Source: Vibrio fortis
GTDB lineage: Bacteria > Pseudomonadota > Gammaproteobacteria > Enterobacterales > Vibrionaceae
Direction of reading: 5' to 3'
NCBI RefSeq assembly: GCF_000695685.1
Contig: NZ_JFFR01000025.1
Coordinates: 393,172-457,171, forward strand
DNA length: 64,000 nucleotides
Of this stretch, positions 1-9,116 are shown piece after piece (position 1 is the first letter of the stretch; the number at the start of each line of letters is the position of its first letter). The translations under genes were made by a program, and so were the position numbers. Under the pieces are notes generated by a model. That model was not told where the DNA came from, ran no database searches, and saw only the letters and a program-made list of their open reading frames with translations.

Positions 1-1
1 C

Positions 2-82
2 TTCGACAGCGGTAAGGGTGCAATCATGCTACTAGGTATCGGTATCATTGCAGGCTCAGCGTTAATTTCTAAGAAATTGTAA
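2..82 (+). CDS. C-terminal end of a membrane protein (partial)
   Basis: The frame is open from the window edge and ends at TAA 80-82. It encodes 26 residues, largely a glycine- and isoleucine-rich hydrophobic stretch (MLLGIGIIAGSALIS) closed by KKL, which reads as a last transmembrane helix with a positive tail. A strong terminator follows 28 bases later, so this is probably a real gene end. The family cannot be told from so little sequence. Confidence 0.5.
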   Translation, partial: FDSGKGAIMLLGIGIIAGSALISKKL

Positions 83-110
83 TCGCGACCTTCAAAGTCA
101 AAACCAATAG

Positions 111-143
111 AAAGCGAGAGTCTTAGGGCTCTCGCTTTTTTTT
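111..143 (+). terminator. Rho-independent terminator
   Basis: Arms AAAGCGAGAG (111-120) and CTCTCGCTTT (129-138) pair perfectly and are followed by a T tract to 143. It ends the membrane-protein gene that enters from the left edge. Confidence 0.85.
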
Positions 144-194
144 GCTTTATTTCTAACCTTTTCTTATTTATAGGGTTTTTCGTACGGTTTTATC

Positions 195-221
195 TAAAGT
201 TATTCGTATGTCAGTCGATAT
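195..221 (+). promoter_or_regulatory. Sigma-28 (FliA)-like promoter
   Basis: TAAA at 195-198, a 15-base spacer, then GTCGATAT at 214-221. The FliA consensus is TAAA-N15-GCCGATAA, so the -35 is exact and the -10 matches 6 of 8. It lies 57 bases upstream of a chemoreceptor gene, a class normally transcribed by FliA. Confidence 0.6.
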
Positions 222-277
222 ATATTCAAGCATAACAATATGCGAAGTGAATATTGACTCCCTTAGGAAGGTGAAAC

Positions 278-1894
278 GTGAAATTGTCTGTAAGAAAAAA
301 ATTGTATGCAGGCTTTAGCTCTATATTGGCGCTAATGATTGTATTGGTAGCGTTTGTTTGGATCGAGGTAACGGGCTCCCATCGAGTGGCTGACGAGATC
401 CGCATGGATGACGTGCCTGAACTAGTGAACTATCTTGTATTGGTCGATGAGACAGCAGACGTTTACCGAGATGCAATGGGTGCTGTGACACATGTTAATG
501 GCGCACTTAATGACTACCGTGCAAACAAAGGGCAGTTCTTCGAAGCGGTTGACAAGGTTAAGGCACTAGAGAGCGTAGGTACACCTGACTACCGTCGAAT
601 TGAACGTGTTGAGAACTTGATGAAAGAGTTCAATACTGCGTTTGAAAATCAAATAGCGCCTAAGGTGAATCAGGAAGTTGCGTTCTTGGATAATATTCGT
701 TATTTGCGTGCGCTCTATGAACAATATTTAGTGCCGATTGAAGCTCTGCTTGACGAAGCTTCGATGGCCGAAGAAGTACAAACTGATAAAGCGCTGCTTG
801 CTTTGACAGACTCTTTTACAGCAATGGAACGTATGATCATAATCCTAACTGCCATTTCCATTGCGGCGGGTGCAGTGATTGCTTACCTATTGTCGAACTC
901 GATTACCAGTCGCCTAACCAAAGTGGAACAGGTGGCACGTAAAGTTGCGAGTGGTGATTTGACAGCAGAAGACATTGTTGACGATTCGGATGACGAATTG
1001 GCACACCTTGGTCAGTCGATCAACCAGATGCAGAAATCGCTCGTTGGTTTGATTGGTTCTATTTCGTCTGTAACGAATCAAGTGCAATCGGCAAGTGGTG
1101 AGCTTTCGTCGATTAGCCAAGACATCGTTTCAGGTGCGTCAGCACAAGCTGACAAAGCGACTTTGATTGCCACCGCGGCAGAAGAGCTCAGTCTAACGAT
1201 TTCAGAAGTTGCCCAGCAGGGTACATCCACCTATGAAGAAGCACGTCGATCAGAGACTTCAGCAGAAGACGGCCGTTCTGTGATTGTGGAAATGGTGGCG
1301 AGTATTCAACAAGTGTCCGCTCAAATGGGCGAAATGTCGGAGCAAATGAACACGCTTGGCTCTCATGGTGAACAGATTGGCAGTGTCATCAAAGTGATTG
1401 AAGACATCGCAGAACAGACCAACTTATTGGCATTGAACGCTGCAATCGAAGCGGCACGTGCTGGCGAATTTGGTCGTGGCTTTGCGGTCGTTGCGGACGA
1501 GGTACGTGCTCTTGCTGAACGTACTACTAAAGCGACACAAGAAGTGTCAGGTATCATTCAAGCGATTCAATCAGGCACACAAGAAGCGGTTACATACACC
1601 CAAGACAACTGTCGCTTAGTTGATATTGGCGTTGAGCAAAGTTCTGGTGCGGTTCAAGCACTGGAAGCGATTGTGAACGGTGCAGCCAATGTACAAAGCA
1701 TGGTTAACTCTATTGCAACAGCGGCGGAAGAGCAGACTGCAGTGACCAAAGAGATTGCAGCGGATATTACAGCGATCAGCGATATCTCTGAGTCTTCTCT
1801 GCAGCTCGCGACACGCAGCTCCGAGAGTACGATGAGCCTAAATGCTAAGGTTAAAGAGCTGGAAACCTTACTTGGCCAGTTTAAGCTTGCTTAA
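278..1894 (+). CDS. methyl-accepting chemotaxis protein
   Basis: A 538-residue transmembrane chemoreceptor that would signal through CheW and CheA to the flagellar motor. A first membrane helix lies at about residues 12-30, a periplasmic helical sensor domain at 31-185, a second helix at 186-206, a HAMP linker at about 207-260 and the long cytoplasmic signalling coiled coil after it. The diagnostic hairpin tip is present at about 373-412 ([20 protein letters not shown] then [12 protein letters not shown]). The start is GTG at 278 with AGGAAGG just upstream. No C-terminal CheR-binding pentapeptide is seen. A FliA-like promoter precedes it and a terminator follows. The ligand cannot be predicted from the sensor domain. 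Confidence 0.95.
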   Translation: MKLSVRKKLYAGFSSILALMIVLVAFVWIEVTGSHRVADEIRMDDVPELVNYLVLVDETADVYRDAMGAVTHVNGALNDYRANKGQFFEAVDKVKALESVGTPDYRRIERVENLMKEFNTAFENQIAPKVNQEVAFLDNIRYLRALYEQYLVPIEALLDEASMAEEVQTDKALLALTDSFTAMERMIIILTAISIAAGAVIAYLLSNSITSRLTKVEQVARKVASGDLTAEDIVDDSDDELAHLGQSINQMQKSLVGLIGSISSVTNQVQSASGELSSISQDIVSGASAQADKATLIATAAEELSLTISEVAQQGTSTYEEARRSETSAEDGRSVIVEMVASIQQVSAQMGEMSEQMNTLGSHGEQIGSVIKVIEDIAEQTNLLALNAAIEAARAGEFGRGFAVVADEVRALAERTTKATQEVSGIIQAIQSGTQEAVTYTQDNCRLVDIGVEQSSGAVQALEAIVNGAANVQSMVNSIATAAEEQTAVTKEIAADITAISDISESSLQLATRSSESTMSLNAKVKELETLLGQFKLA

Positions 1895-1926
1895 ACCATG
1901 GTAAAGATGCGGTAAGGCATTATTGA

Positions 1927-1962
1927 GCCCACGACTGTTGAACATTCAGTCGTGGGCTTTTT
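1927..1962 (+). terminator. Rho-independent terminator
   Basis: Perfect 11-bp arms GCCCACGACTG (1927-1937) and CAGTCGTGGGC (1947-1957) followed by TTTTT. It ends the chemoreceptor gene. Confidence 0.9.
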
Positions 1963-2025
1963 CATTACTGGTATCTGGTGTTGGACAAGGTATACTTCTA
2001 GCTCGATTACGGAGTAAGCCTTTTC

Positions 2026-2724
2026 ATGTTCGACATTCTTGTAAAACACTCAGATTTTTTACTTATCAATAAACACCCAGGCGTCAGCGTCCATAAAGAT
2101 GATGGTGATACCATGCTTCTTCAAGAAGTCGCAACATCGCTAGGCATTGAAAAGCTTTATCTGGTGCACCGCTTAGATAAAATGACCTCTGGAATACTGT
2201 TGTTAGCAAAAAACGCGGCTGCGGCGAGTGAGTTGTCTCAGTTGTTTGCTAACCGAGAGGTTGAAAAGTACTACCTTGCAATTGGTTCAAAAAAGCCTAA
2301 AAAGAAGCAAGGCCTGATTGTGGGTGATATGGAGCGTTCTCGACGTTCAAGCTGGAAGCTGGTTAACAGTAAAGAAAACCCAGCAGTGACACAGTTTTTA
2401 TCGGCAGCGGCTGAGCCGGGTGAAAGACTCCTGCTTTGTAAGCCATATACAGGGCGCACTCATCAAATTCGTGTAGCGATGAAGTCGATAGGTTCGGCGA
2501 TCGTTGGCGACCCAATTTATAATTCTTCAAGTCAATCTGATCGCGGCTACCTGCACGCGTTTGCGATTCGATTTACCTATCAATCTCAAGCATATCAATA
2601 CGTGTGTGACCCGAGATCACACCAGTCTCTTGGTCAAAAATGGTCACAAGAGACGGTATCGACAGGTTTGGATACTTGGCTTGAACCTTGGTCACTGGCG
2701 TGGCCAAAGCTAAACATTAAGTGA
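2026..2724 (+). CDS. RluA-family RNA pseudouridine synthase (TIGR01621-like)
   Basis: A 232-residue enzyme that would isomerise uridine to pseudouridine in RNA. The family motif HRLDKMTSGILLLAK carries the catalytic aspartate, here D51. The second conserved segment, KPYTGRTHQIRVAMKSIG, binds RNA in RluA relatives. There is no N-terminal S4 domain, which sets it apart from RluB, RluC, RluD and RsuA. The length fits the small TIGR01621 group, whose RNA target is not established. GGAG at 2011-2014 precedes the ATG. Its TGA is followed 8 bases later by the methyltransferase start, so the two are probably co-transcribed. Confidence 0.88.
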   Translation: MFDILVKHSDFLLINKHPGVSVHKDDGDTMLLQEVATSLGIEKLYLVHRLDKMTSGILLLAKNAAAASELSQLFANREVEKYYLAIGSKKPKKKQGLIVGDMERSRRSSWKLVNSKENPAVTQFLSAAAEPGERLLLCKPYTGRTHQIRVAMKSIGSAIVGDPIYNSSSQSDRGYLHAFAIRFTYQSQAYQYVCDPRSHQSLGQKWSQETVSTGLDTWLEPWSLAWPKLNIK

Positions 2725-2732
2725 GAGATATA

Positions 2733-3680
2733 ATGGAAGCATCTGCTTTACCGGTATTTTTTGAACATATCGAACAACAGCTAAACGAAGTACCTAACGA
2801 GCTACGTCGTATTTTTCATGGTCGTGGTAAATTTTGGCCAGGCCTAGAGCAATTAACTTGTGATTGGGTTGATGGTCAGCTTTTAGTGAACATTTTCAAA
2901 CAGGTTGATGAAGAGTTCTTATCAAGCTTGAAAGATGGGCTCCTTAAATTGACGGAGCAGCCAATTTGGCAACAGAAGCAGGGTACGAGTGTTGTGCTTC
3001 AACATCGCTATGCTGAAGGCAGCCCATCAGAAGTGATTTGGGGAGAGCTCGACTCATCGCCAGTGGTTGTTGAGCACGGTCTTAAGTATCAGTTGAATAT
3101 CGGTCGCAACCAGAACTTCGGCCTGTTCTTGGACATGCGTAACGGCCGTCAGTGGGTTCAAGAGAACTCTAAAGGGAAAAACGTATTAAACCTGTTTGCT
3201 TACACCTGTGGCTTCTCTGTAGCCGCTTTAGCGGGTGGTGCGCGTCAATGCCTTAACGTAGATATGTCACGCGGTTCGTTGAGCAAAGGTCGTGACAACC
3301 ATCGCCTCAATGAACATGACATGCGCTCAGTGAACTTCCTTGGTTACGACATCTTCAAATGCTGGGGAAAAATCAAGAAAGGCGGCCCGTACGAATTAGT
3401 GATTATTGATCCACCATCTTTCCAAAAGGGCAGCTTTGCACTGACAAAAGACTATAAGAGAATTCTGCGTCGTCTGCCTGAGCTTCTTAAAGAGGGCGGA
3501 GAAGTGATTGCTTGTGTGAACTCTCCAATGGTTTCACCAAACTTCTTGATTGATACCATGGCGGAAGAAGCGCCAAATGTTAAATATCTAGAACGTTTAC
3601 CGAACCCACCTGAGTTTGTGGATGTTGATGCTGATTCAAGCCTGAAAGTACTCCGTTTCAAGTTAGAATCTGCAGAATAA
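2733..3680 (+). CDS. class I SAM-dependent methyltransferase, RlmK/RlmI-like
   Basis: About 315 residues. The Rossmann methyltransferase core is clear: NLFAYTCGFSVAALAGGA is the SAM-binding motif I region, and DPPSFQKG is the DPPxF catalytic motif typical of RlmI and the C-terminal half of RlmL. These enzymes methylate bases in 23S rRNA, but the substrate of this stand-alone protein is not known. A GTG at 2721 in the same frame overlaps the upstream stop codon. I prefer ATG 2733 because GAGA (2723-2726) sits at a normal distance from it. The pairing with a pseudouridine synthase suggests shared work on RNA modification. Confidence 0.85.
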   Translation: MEASALPVFFEHIEQQLNEVPNELRRIFHGRGKFWPGLEQLTCDWVDGQLLVNIFKQVDEEFLSSLKDGLLKLTEQPIWQQKQGTSVVLQHRYAEGSPSEVIWGELDSSPVVVEHGLKYQLNIGRNQNFGLFLDMRNGRQWVQENSKGKNVLNLFAYTCGFSVAALAGGARQCLNVDMSRGSLSKGRDNHRLNEHDMRSVNFLGYDIFKCWGKIKKGGPYELVIIDPPSFQKGSFALTKDYKRILRRLPELLKEGGEVIACVNSPMVSPNFLIDTMAEEAPNVKYLERLPNPPEFVDVDADSSLKVLRFKLESAE

Positions 3681-3700
3681 TCATTAGGCATGATCAATTG

Positions 3701-3740
3701 AAAGCGCCGCATTACTTCATAGTAACGCGGCGCTTTTTTT
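3701..3740. terminator. Bidirectional terminator between convergent genes
   Basis: AAAGCGCCGC (3701-3710) pairs with GCGGCGCTTT, the stem extends through TTACT/AGTAA, and a T tract runs to 3740. It separates the methyltransferase from the convergent ynjF-like gene. Confidence 0.85.
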
Positions 3741-3771
3741 ATGGATTCGATATTAGTCGAATCGAAGTGCC

Positions 3772-4389
3772 TTAGGCTTTGACGTTATTGAGAGTTTGAA
3801 AGCCGAAGTAGATTCGCATAAATGTGGTGAGCCAACACGCCGCGCCAAACGCATAAGCAATGACGGCAAAGTGTTGTGGCCAAATACAGAACGCAATGAA
3901 ACAAGCGATGGTTTCTGTTCCCTCAGTCAATCCAGACATGTAGTACAAAGATTTATGTTTATAGACAGGGTTCTCGATCCCTTGCTTACCCGCCATAACC
4001 GCGAAGGCTAAGAAACTGCTGCCTGTGCCGATGAAAGAGAAAATGAGAAAGGCGCCTGCGACGGCATTAGCGTCTGGGTTAGCAATCACAAAGCCAAACG
4101 GTATCAAGGAGTAGAACAAGAAATCGAGGCTGATGTCGAGAAACCCACCGGCATCGGTAATACCCTGGATACGAGCAAGTGCGCCATCAAGCCCATCGCA
4201 GATACGATTTAACACCACAAATAGCAGTGCCAAATCATACTGTTGAAAAGCAAGCGACGGGAAGGCTAAACAGCCAATCAAAAAGCCGAAAAACGTAGTT
4301 TGATTCGCAGTGACGCCAGCGCTGTTTAGAACTTTAGCGGATTGAGTTAACGGCCAGCGAATGACCTTGATGGAATATTTATCTAGCAT
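3772..4389 (-). CDS. ynjF: CDP-alcohol phosphatidyltransferase family protein (YnjF-like)
   Basis: A 205-residue membrane enzyme with about five or six hydrophobic helices. The CDP-alcohol phosphotransferase signature DG-x2-AR-x(7-8)-G-x3-D-x3-D is present as DGALARIQGITDAGGFLD then ISLD. Family members move a CDP-linked group onto an alcohol at the membrane, for example in phospholipid synthesis; the substrate here is unknown. GGAG lies 8 bases before ATG 4389. The start overlaps the end of the ATPase gene, so it is the last gene of an operon whose order (ynjB, ynjC, ynjD, ynjF) matches the E. coli ynj cluster apart from the missing ynjE. Confidence 0.85.
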   Translation of the reverse strand: MLDKYSIKVIRWPLTQSAKVLNSAGVTANQTTFFGFLIGCLAFPSLAFQQYDLALLFVVLNRICDGLDGALARIQGITDAGGFLDISLDFLFYSLIPFGFVIANPDANAVAGAFLIFSFIGTGSSFLAFAVMAGKQGIENPVYKHKSLYYMSGLTEGTETIACFIAFCIWPQHFAVIAYAFGAACWLTTFMRIYFGFQTLNNVKA

Positions 4390-5029
4390 TTTCGGTGCTC
4401 CATGGCCAATTCAGTACTCGCGCTGCTGGTGGAATATCCGCTTCATCATGGGTCACCATCAATGTCGGAATGTTCGCTTTGCTGAGTTGCTCAAATACCC
4501 AATCACGAAATTGAACACGTAACTCAGGGTCGAGTTTACTGAAGGGCTCATCTAATAATGCAACTTTCGGCTTGGCGAGCAACATTCTCGTCAAACTGAC
4601 TCGGGCTCGCTGGCCCCCAGAAATTTGGTCTGGGAAAGAGTCGGCAAGTCGTGTGAGTTCGATGTCTTTTAGAGCATCTAACGCTCTCTGTTGGCGCTCT
4701 TTTCCTTTGATAATGTTTGGCAGTGCAAAGGCCAAGTTTTCCCAAACTTTTAGGTGAGGGAAGAGCAGATCGTCTTGAAACAGGATCCCTACTTCACGTT
4801 GATGAGGAGCGATTTGATCAATTCGCGTGTCGTTGACGTGGACTTGTCCTGTGTATTCAAACTCGTTGCTGAGGTGACCTGCGATCACGTCAAGTAGAGT
4901 CGACTTGCCACAGCCACTGGGGCCCATTAATGCCAGGACTTCGCCGGATTCTAAATGAAGACTGAGCGATGAGAATAACTCGCTTCCATCGAGCTTATGG
5001 ATGGCGAGGTCGTTGAGAGATAGACTCAT
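4379..5029 (-). CDS. ynjD: ABC transporter ATP-binding protein (YnjD-like)
   Basis: A 216-residue ABC ATPase. Walker A is GPSGCGKSTLL, the Q-loop is in GILFQDDLLFP, the signature is SGGQRARVSLTR, Walker B is KVALLDEPFSKLD, and the switch histidine is in MVTHDEADI. The frame is open further upstream, but the first 44 residues look nothing like an ABC domain. ATG 5029 gives the expected start MSLSLNDLAIHKLDG. It overlaps the permease gene by 35 bases and the phosphatidyltransferase gene by 11. It would power import through the YnjC-like permease; the substrate is unknown. Confidence 0.88.
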   Translation of the reverse strand: MSLSLNDLAIHKLDGSELFSSLSLHLESGEVLALMGPSGCGKSTLLDVIAGHLSNEFEYTGQVHVNDTRIDQIAPHQREVGILFQDDLLFPHLKVWENLAFALPNIIKGKERQQRALDALKDIELTRLADSFPDQISGGQRARVSLTRMLLAKPKVALLDEPFSKLDPELRVQFRDWVFEQLSKANIPTLMVTHDEADIPPAARVLNWPWSTENAR

Positions 5030-6698
5030 TAGGCAATAAACCTTTGAATGAAAGACGGCGATACTTGACCTGTAAGCGGCTGATAAGAATCGCAAAAGAG
5101 AAAAAGAACAGAGGCAACAAGGCTTGCCAAATGGCGTAAATCGCAGTGACCCTACGATCAAATCCGCTGGTTAGTGCAACCGCTTCTGTGGTGATGGTAC
5201 TGATTCTACCTGCACCTAACATTAAGGTAGGTAAATACTGAGCAAGGCTAACACTAATGCCGACAGCCCATGCAAAAACCATTGCTGGTAACAGAATCGG
5301 TAATTTAACCGTGAGCCAGCTTTGAAGTGGCGATTTTCCAAGGCTGAGCGCCGCCTTGATCAAGCCAGGTTCGAAACTGCGCCAAGGGCCGTCCAATGAC
5401 AGGTAGACGAAGGGAAAAGCAAAAAACACATGCGACCAAATCACCCAAAACTCATAAGCGGTGCTATTGAGGTAGAGAGTGGTAACCTGCAATCCAAACA
5501 GTACAGATAGTTGAGGGATAAGCATCGGAATCGCGATAATATATCCCGGAACCTGCCAGCGATGCTTAATACGATATTCATGAGCAATGAGGGCAAGTAC
5601 TAAGGCGATAGTCGCAGAAATAACTGCAATCCAGAGGCTGGTGCTAATGGTCCCAGTGATCGCATCCCACTCGTATTCCCAAAAGCGGGTACTGTAGCGG
5701 CTTGGCAGAAGGTCAGGAAAGCGCCAACGTTGAGCGACACTCCATAGCAACATCAATGGGAACATGACGGCTGTTAGCACTGCCAAGAAAGAGAACAGGC
5801 TACGTCCAGGTAGAGCGACACCACGACGACCTGATACCTGCCAGCTTCGGAAATACTTAAGGACGGCCCATTCAACTAATCGAGCAAACGCAATGAGCAG
5901 GCTCGCTAAACCAAATAGAACAATCGCCCCAGCCGCCGCTCTTGGTAGCAGGTTGAGGTCTGGGTCGTTAAACCATTGCCACACTAATACAGCAAAAGTT
6001 GGCGGATTTGTTGGACCGATAATGAGCGCGATATCAACCACAGACAAGCTGTAGGCTAGTACCGCCAACATAGGGAAGCGTAATTTGTTGAACCATTGTG
6101 GGAAAACACATTTCCACCAAATCTGCGAGCGACTGTAGCCTAGCGAAGCACTCACTTTGGTGATTTTAGGAATATCTAATTGCTGCAGAATAGAGATACT
6201 CATCAGCAGTAAGAATGGAATCTCCTTCAACGCCAACATCACGATTAATCCAAGTGCATACGGGTCTTTCACCAGTAATGCCAGTTCAGTATTCGTTGAT
6301 GACTCCCCTAAGAAACCTTGCAGGGCGCGCATGCCAAGACCGCTTGGGCTAAACAGAAAGGCGAACCCGATAGCAAAAGCGACATGAGGAATCGCTAACA
6401 TAGGTGGCAATGTGAGTTCTATTTTACGCCAGAACGGTTTGTCCCACGTTGCTTGAAGAATACAGAAGGTAAGAAAGCAGGCAAGGTAGCTACTGATTAC
6501 TGTTGAGCTCAGAGTGAGCCCGATAGAGTGGTAAACGCCTTCCCACGCAAAAACTTGCTGAAAACCTACGATTGAAAACTGTTCTAAACCCAATGGAGGG
6601 ATATAACTGAGAGATGAAGCAATAACCCCAACTACCCCAGGGATAGTTGGGATGATGCACACCGCTATAACAACAAAATATAGAGCGTGAAGAATCAA
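4995..6698 (-). CDS. ynjC: ABC transporter permease, two fused permease halves (YnjC-like)
   Basis: A 567-residue inner-membrane permease with many hydrophobic segments and two copies of the EAA-type loop: one near ASLGYSRSQIWWKCVFPQ and one near ALSLGKSPLQSWLTVKLP. It is therefore a fused pair of permease domains, as in YnjC and the iron/thiamine permease group. The only start next to the upstream stop is TTG 6698, 2 bases after the binding-protein gene, and its Shine-Dalgarno is weak. The length is somewhat greater than that of E. coli YnjC as I recall it. It is co-transcribed with the binding protein and ATPase genes. Confidence 0.85.
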   Translation of the reverse strand: MILHALYFVVIAVCIIPTIPGVVGVIASSLSYIPPLGLEQFSIVGFQQVFAWEGVYHSIGLTLSSTVISSYLACFLTFCILQATWDKPFWRKIELTLPPMLAIPHVAFAIGFAFLFSPSGLGMRALQGFLGESSTNTELALLVKDPYALGLIVMLALKEIPFLLLMSISILQQLDIPKITKVSASLGYSRSQIWWKCVFPQWFNKLRFPMLAVLAYSLSVVDIALIIGPTNPPTFAVLVWQWFNDPDLNLLPRAAAGAIVLFGLASLLIAFARLVEWAVLKYFRSWQVSGRRGVALPGRSLFSFLAVLTAVMFPLMLLWSVAQRWRFPDLLPSRYSTRFWEYEWDAITGTISTSLWIAVISATIALVLALIAHEYRIKHRWQVPGYIIAIPMLIPQLSVLFGLQVTTLYLNSTAYEFWVIWSHVFFAFPFVYLSLDGPWRSFEPGLIKAALSLGKSPLQSWLTVKLPILLPAMVFAWAVGISVSLAQYLPTLMLGAGRISTITTEAVALTSGFDRRVTAIYAIWQALLPLFFFSFAILISRLQVKYRRLSFKGLLPNESISQRPRHP

Positions 6699-6700
6699 AC

Positions 6701-7864
6701 TTAGTTACCGTAGCGTTTTAACCACTCAGACTCGAGTGCGGTTTGCCAGCTTGGGTGTGGCTCATCTACCGACTTGAACTGCTGAGTATTACGCGCGCTT
6801 CCCGTTAGGTATTTGCTGCTTAACACAGATGGGTCGCCCCAGATGTTAAGGTCGCCTTTGCGTGATTGTGCTTCTGGGCTCAGTAGGTAGTTGATTGCGA
6901 CTTGAGCACCCGCTGATGCATTGGCATTCCATGGGATGGCTAAGAAGTGAATGTTAGATAATGCGCCACTTTCGAAAGCAAATGCTTTGGTGGTTTCAGC
7001 CAGTGTGCCATTAGCTTGAGCCGAGAAAACCGCATTCGGGTTGAAGGTGATCGCTAAGTCAATCTGACCATCATCAAGAAGCTGGATGCTTTCAGAAGTA
7101 CCCGCAGGGAACTGTTTTCCACCTCGCCACGCGACTTTATGGAATTCATCAAGGTACGCCCACAGTGGCTGAGTGATAGCCTGGAAGGTTTTCTCATCAA
7201 CAGGTTTAGACAGTGCTGGGTCGTTTTTAGTCAGTTCAATAAGAAGCGACTTCACGAAGCTGGTGCCATGAAACTCTGGAGGACGAGGGTAGCTTAAGCG
7301 GTTCGGATACGCTTGCGCGTAGCTCAACATCTCTGAGAATGAATTAGGCGGATTGTTTAATGTCTCTTGGTCGTGAATAAAGACCAGTTGTCCAACACCC
7401 CAAGGTGCTTCTAAACCCTCAGTAGGTTCTGAGAAATCAACATCGATTGGTAGAGATTTATCGACATATTGCCAATTCGGCAGCGTTTCAGTGAACGGGC
7501 CAAACAATAGAGCGTTGTCTTTCATTGAACGGAAGTTTTCACCGTTGATCCAGACCATATCGACACTACCACCGCTGTTTTTACCCGCGGCTTTTTCTGC
7601 GATTAGGCGGGTGGTCGTCTCTGCGATGTCGGTTACCTTAACGTGCTTAAGTGTCACACCATGGTTTTGTTGCAGTTGTTTGCCTGCCCATTGGATATAG
7701 CGATTGATCTCTTGGCTACCACCCCAAGCGTGAAAATAGACAGTTTGTCCTTCGGCTTCACGTTCAATTTGGCTCCACTCTTGAGAGTTCGTGCTATCTG
7801 CATAAAGTGTTGCGCTGTAGGCTGTTGTGGCCAGTAATCCAATCGTACTAACTAATTTGTTCAT
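6701..7864 (-). CDS. ynjB: ABC transporter substrate-binding protein (YnjB-like)
   Basis: A 387-residue periplasmic binding protein with the signal peptide MNKLVSTIGLLATTAYSATLYA. The mature part has the layout of a type 2 solute-binding protein, including a VDMVWINGENF segment like that of the YnjB/AfuA/thiamine-binding group. An upstream ATG at 7876 is possible, but GGAAAAG lies directly before ATG 7864, which I take as the start. It is the first gene of the ynj-like operon, and its promoter should lie in the 250-base spacer to its right. The substrate is not known for YnjB, and I cannot predict it here. Confidence 0.85.
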   Translation of the reverse strand: MNKLVSTIGLLATTAYSATLYADSTNSQEWSQIEREAEGQTVYFHAWGGSQEINRYIQWAGKQLQQNHGVTLKHVKVTDIAETTTRLIAEKAAGKNSGGSVDMVWINGENFRSMKDNALLFGPFTETLPNWQYVDKSLPIDVDFSEPTEGLEAPWGVGQLVFIHDQETLNNPPNSFSEMLSYAQAYPNRLSYPRPPEFHGTSFVKSLLIELTKNDPALSKPVDEKTFQAITQPLWAYLDEFHKVAWRGGKQFPAGTSESIQLLDDGQIDLAITFNPNAVFSAQANGTLAETTKAFAFESGALSNIHFLAIPWNANASAGAQVAINYLLSPEAQSRKGDLNIWGDPSVLSSKYLTGSARNTQQFKSVDEPHPSWQTALESEWLKRYGN

Positions 7865-8080
7865 AAACTTTTCCATATCTTTGTGAACGGGCGAGGGCAG
7901 TGCATTTGTTACTTCCTTACGGTTATTCTATCTGTTTCTGAAATAATTTCTAATTCAATAGTAAATTCAAAGGATTACTCATCGAATTATGTGACCTTAT
8001 CTATGACCGTGTTTTTGGCTAAATAATTACAGAATAAATCGTGAATTTTTCAAATGATTTAGAAATACCCCTCAGATACG

Positions 8081-8105
8081 AAAAAAGGAGCCAAATGGCT
8101 CCTTT
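8081..8105 (-). terminator. Terminator of the META-domain gene
   Basis: AAAGGAGCC (8084-8092) pairs with GGCTCCTTT (8097-8105). Read on the reverse strand, the stem is followed by TTTTTT, so it ends the reverse-strand gene to its right. Confidence 0.85.
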
Positions 8106-8133
8106 AGAAAACTTGTTCATCACATTGTTAGGA

Positions 8134-8580
8134 TTAGTTTTTCCAATCACTTAGTGTGTAAGTCAGAGTGTGTACGTCGTTCTTCAGTACTAACGTATCT
8201 TTAGTTAGAGTTACGTCGCTCCATTCAGCAAGTGTTGCAGATACAGACTGCTCAATGTCCATTGCTGCACCGTGACACATCTTCATTGTCATGCCCATCT
8301 GTTTGATGCGGAATTGACCGTCTTTCAGTTCACCCTGACCAAAGAAATTATTACAGCCAGCAATACCGTTAGCTGTTAGCTTCTCACCGATCTCTAGGCG
8401 AGGTGCTGCTTGATGTTCGCTTTTCTCAATGTCTTTGCCGTCGATTTGTGCCAGTTCCCAATTATGGTGCTGTAGATCGGTAGCTGTTACTTGCATTGCG
8501 TCATCACCTGTTGTTGTACATGCAGCAAGCATGATAGGTAAAGCGGTTACTGCTAGTAATTTTTTTGAACTAAACTTCAT
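8134..8580 (-). CDS. META-domain (HslJ-like) lipoprotein
   Basis: A 148-residue outer-membrane-type lipoprotein. MKFSSKKLLAVTALPIMLAAC ends in a lipobox, and the mature protein starts at the cysteine. The META domain follows, with HNWELAQIDGK at its start and the conserved AGCNNFFGQ strand-turn plus a second cysteine in KMCHGAA. HslJ relatives are heat-induced and affect novobiocin resistance in E. coli; the molecular role is unknown. The frame extends 12 codons upstream, but GGAG lies 9 bases before ATG 8580, which starts the signal peptide. It is a single gene with its own terminator. Confidence 0.85.
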   Translation of the reverse strand: MKFSSKKLLAVTALPIMLAACTTTGDDAMQVTATDLQHHNWELAQIDGKDIEKSEHQAAPRLEIGEKLTANGIAGCNNFFGQGELKDGQFRIKQMGMTMKMCHGAAMDIEQSVSATLAEWSDVTLTKDTLVLKNDVHTLTYTLSDWKN

Positions 8581-8757
8581 ATAATATGGCTCCAAAGGAA
8601 TAAACGAAGTTACCAAAGATGCGTAACTTGATTGGTGAAAAGTATAGTTAACAAAACGCTATATGTGTCAGTATACGGTCATAGTTTAGTATGTTTTCGT
8701 TGGGTTCGATGATTTAATAGTCATAGTATCAGGCACATAGAGTACTCAGGAGGAGTC

Positions 8758-9021
8758 GTGGAGCAGTTAGAGTTTTTTCAAGTTCCAAGCCCCTGTGTGG
8801 GAGTATGTTCAACGGATGAAAAAGGCTATTGCAATGGCTGTATGCGAAAGCGGGAAGAGCGGTTTAATTGGATGTCTATGACACCAGCTCAGCAGTTACA
8901 CGTGATCAAATTATGTCGACAGAGATATAGAAGAAAACGCCTTGCCCAGTTGAACAACGGATCTAAACCGGAACAATCATCAGAAGAGTCTGTGAGCCCG
9001 CAACAAGATCTTTTTGGATAA
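8758..9021 (+). CDS. DUF1289-family small cysteine protein
   Basis: 87 residues starting at GTG 8758 behind a strong AGGAGGAG. The N-terminal half holds PCVGVC and CNGCMRKREE, a CX3C plus CX2C pattern typical of DUF1289, which is proposed to bind metal or an Fe-S cluster. The arginine- and lysine-rich middle (RQRYRRKRL) could contact nucleic acid. The tail is polar and ends DLFG. No function is established for the family. Confidence 0.75.
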   Translation: MEQLEFFQVPSPCVGVCSTDEKGYCNGCMRKREERFNWMSMTPAQQLHVIKLCRQRYRRKRLAQLNNGSKPEQSSEESVSPQQDLFG

Positions 9022-9116
9022 TTGCGACTCACACAGTCTGTTTTTAACAAACTCTTTACATCGGCCGGCAGGTGTAATATTAAAGAGACTACGATGCCAG
9101 AAGGGATGATGTTGGT

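Noticed and set aside
4379..5161. Longer form of the ATPase with 44 extra N-terminal residues
   Set aside because: The added part is the other-frame text of the permease end and looks nothing like an ABC domain; the start at 5029 gives the normal beginning.
7865..8080. TPP or other riboswitch before the ynjB-like gene
   Set aside because: YnjB relatives include thiamine binders, so I looked for the conserved CUGAGA and related TPP boxes on the reverse strand and did not find them.
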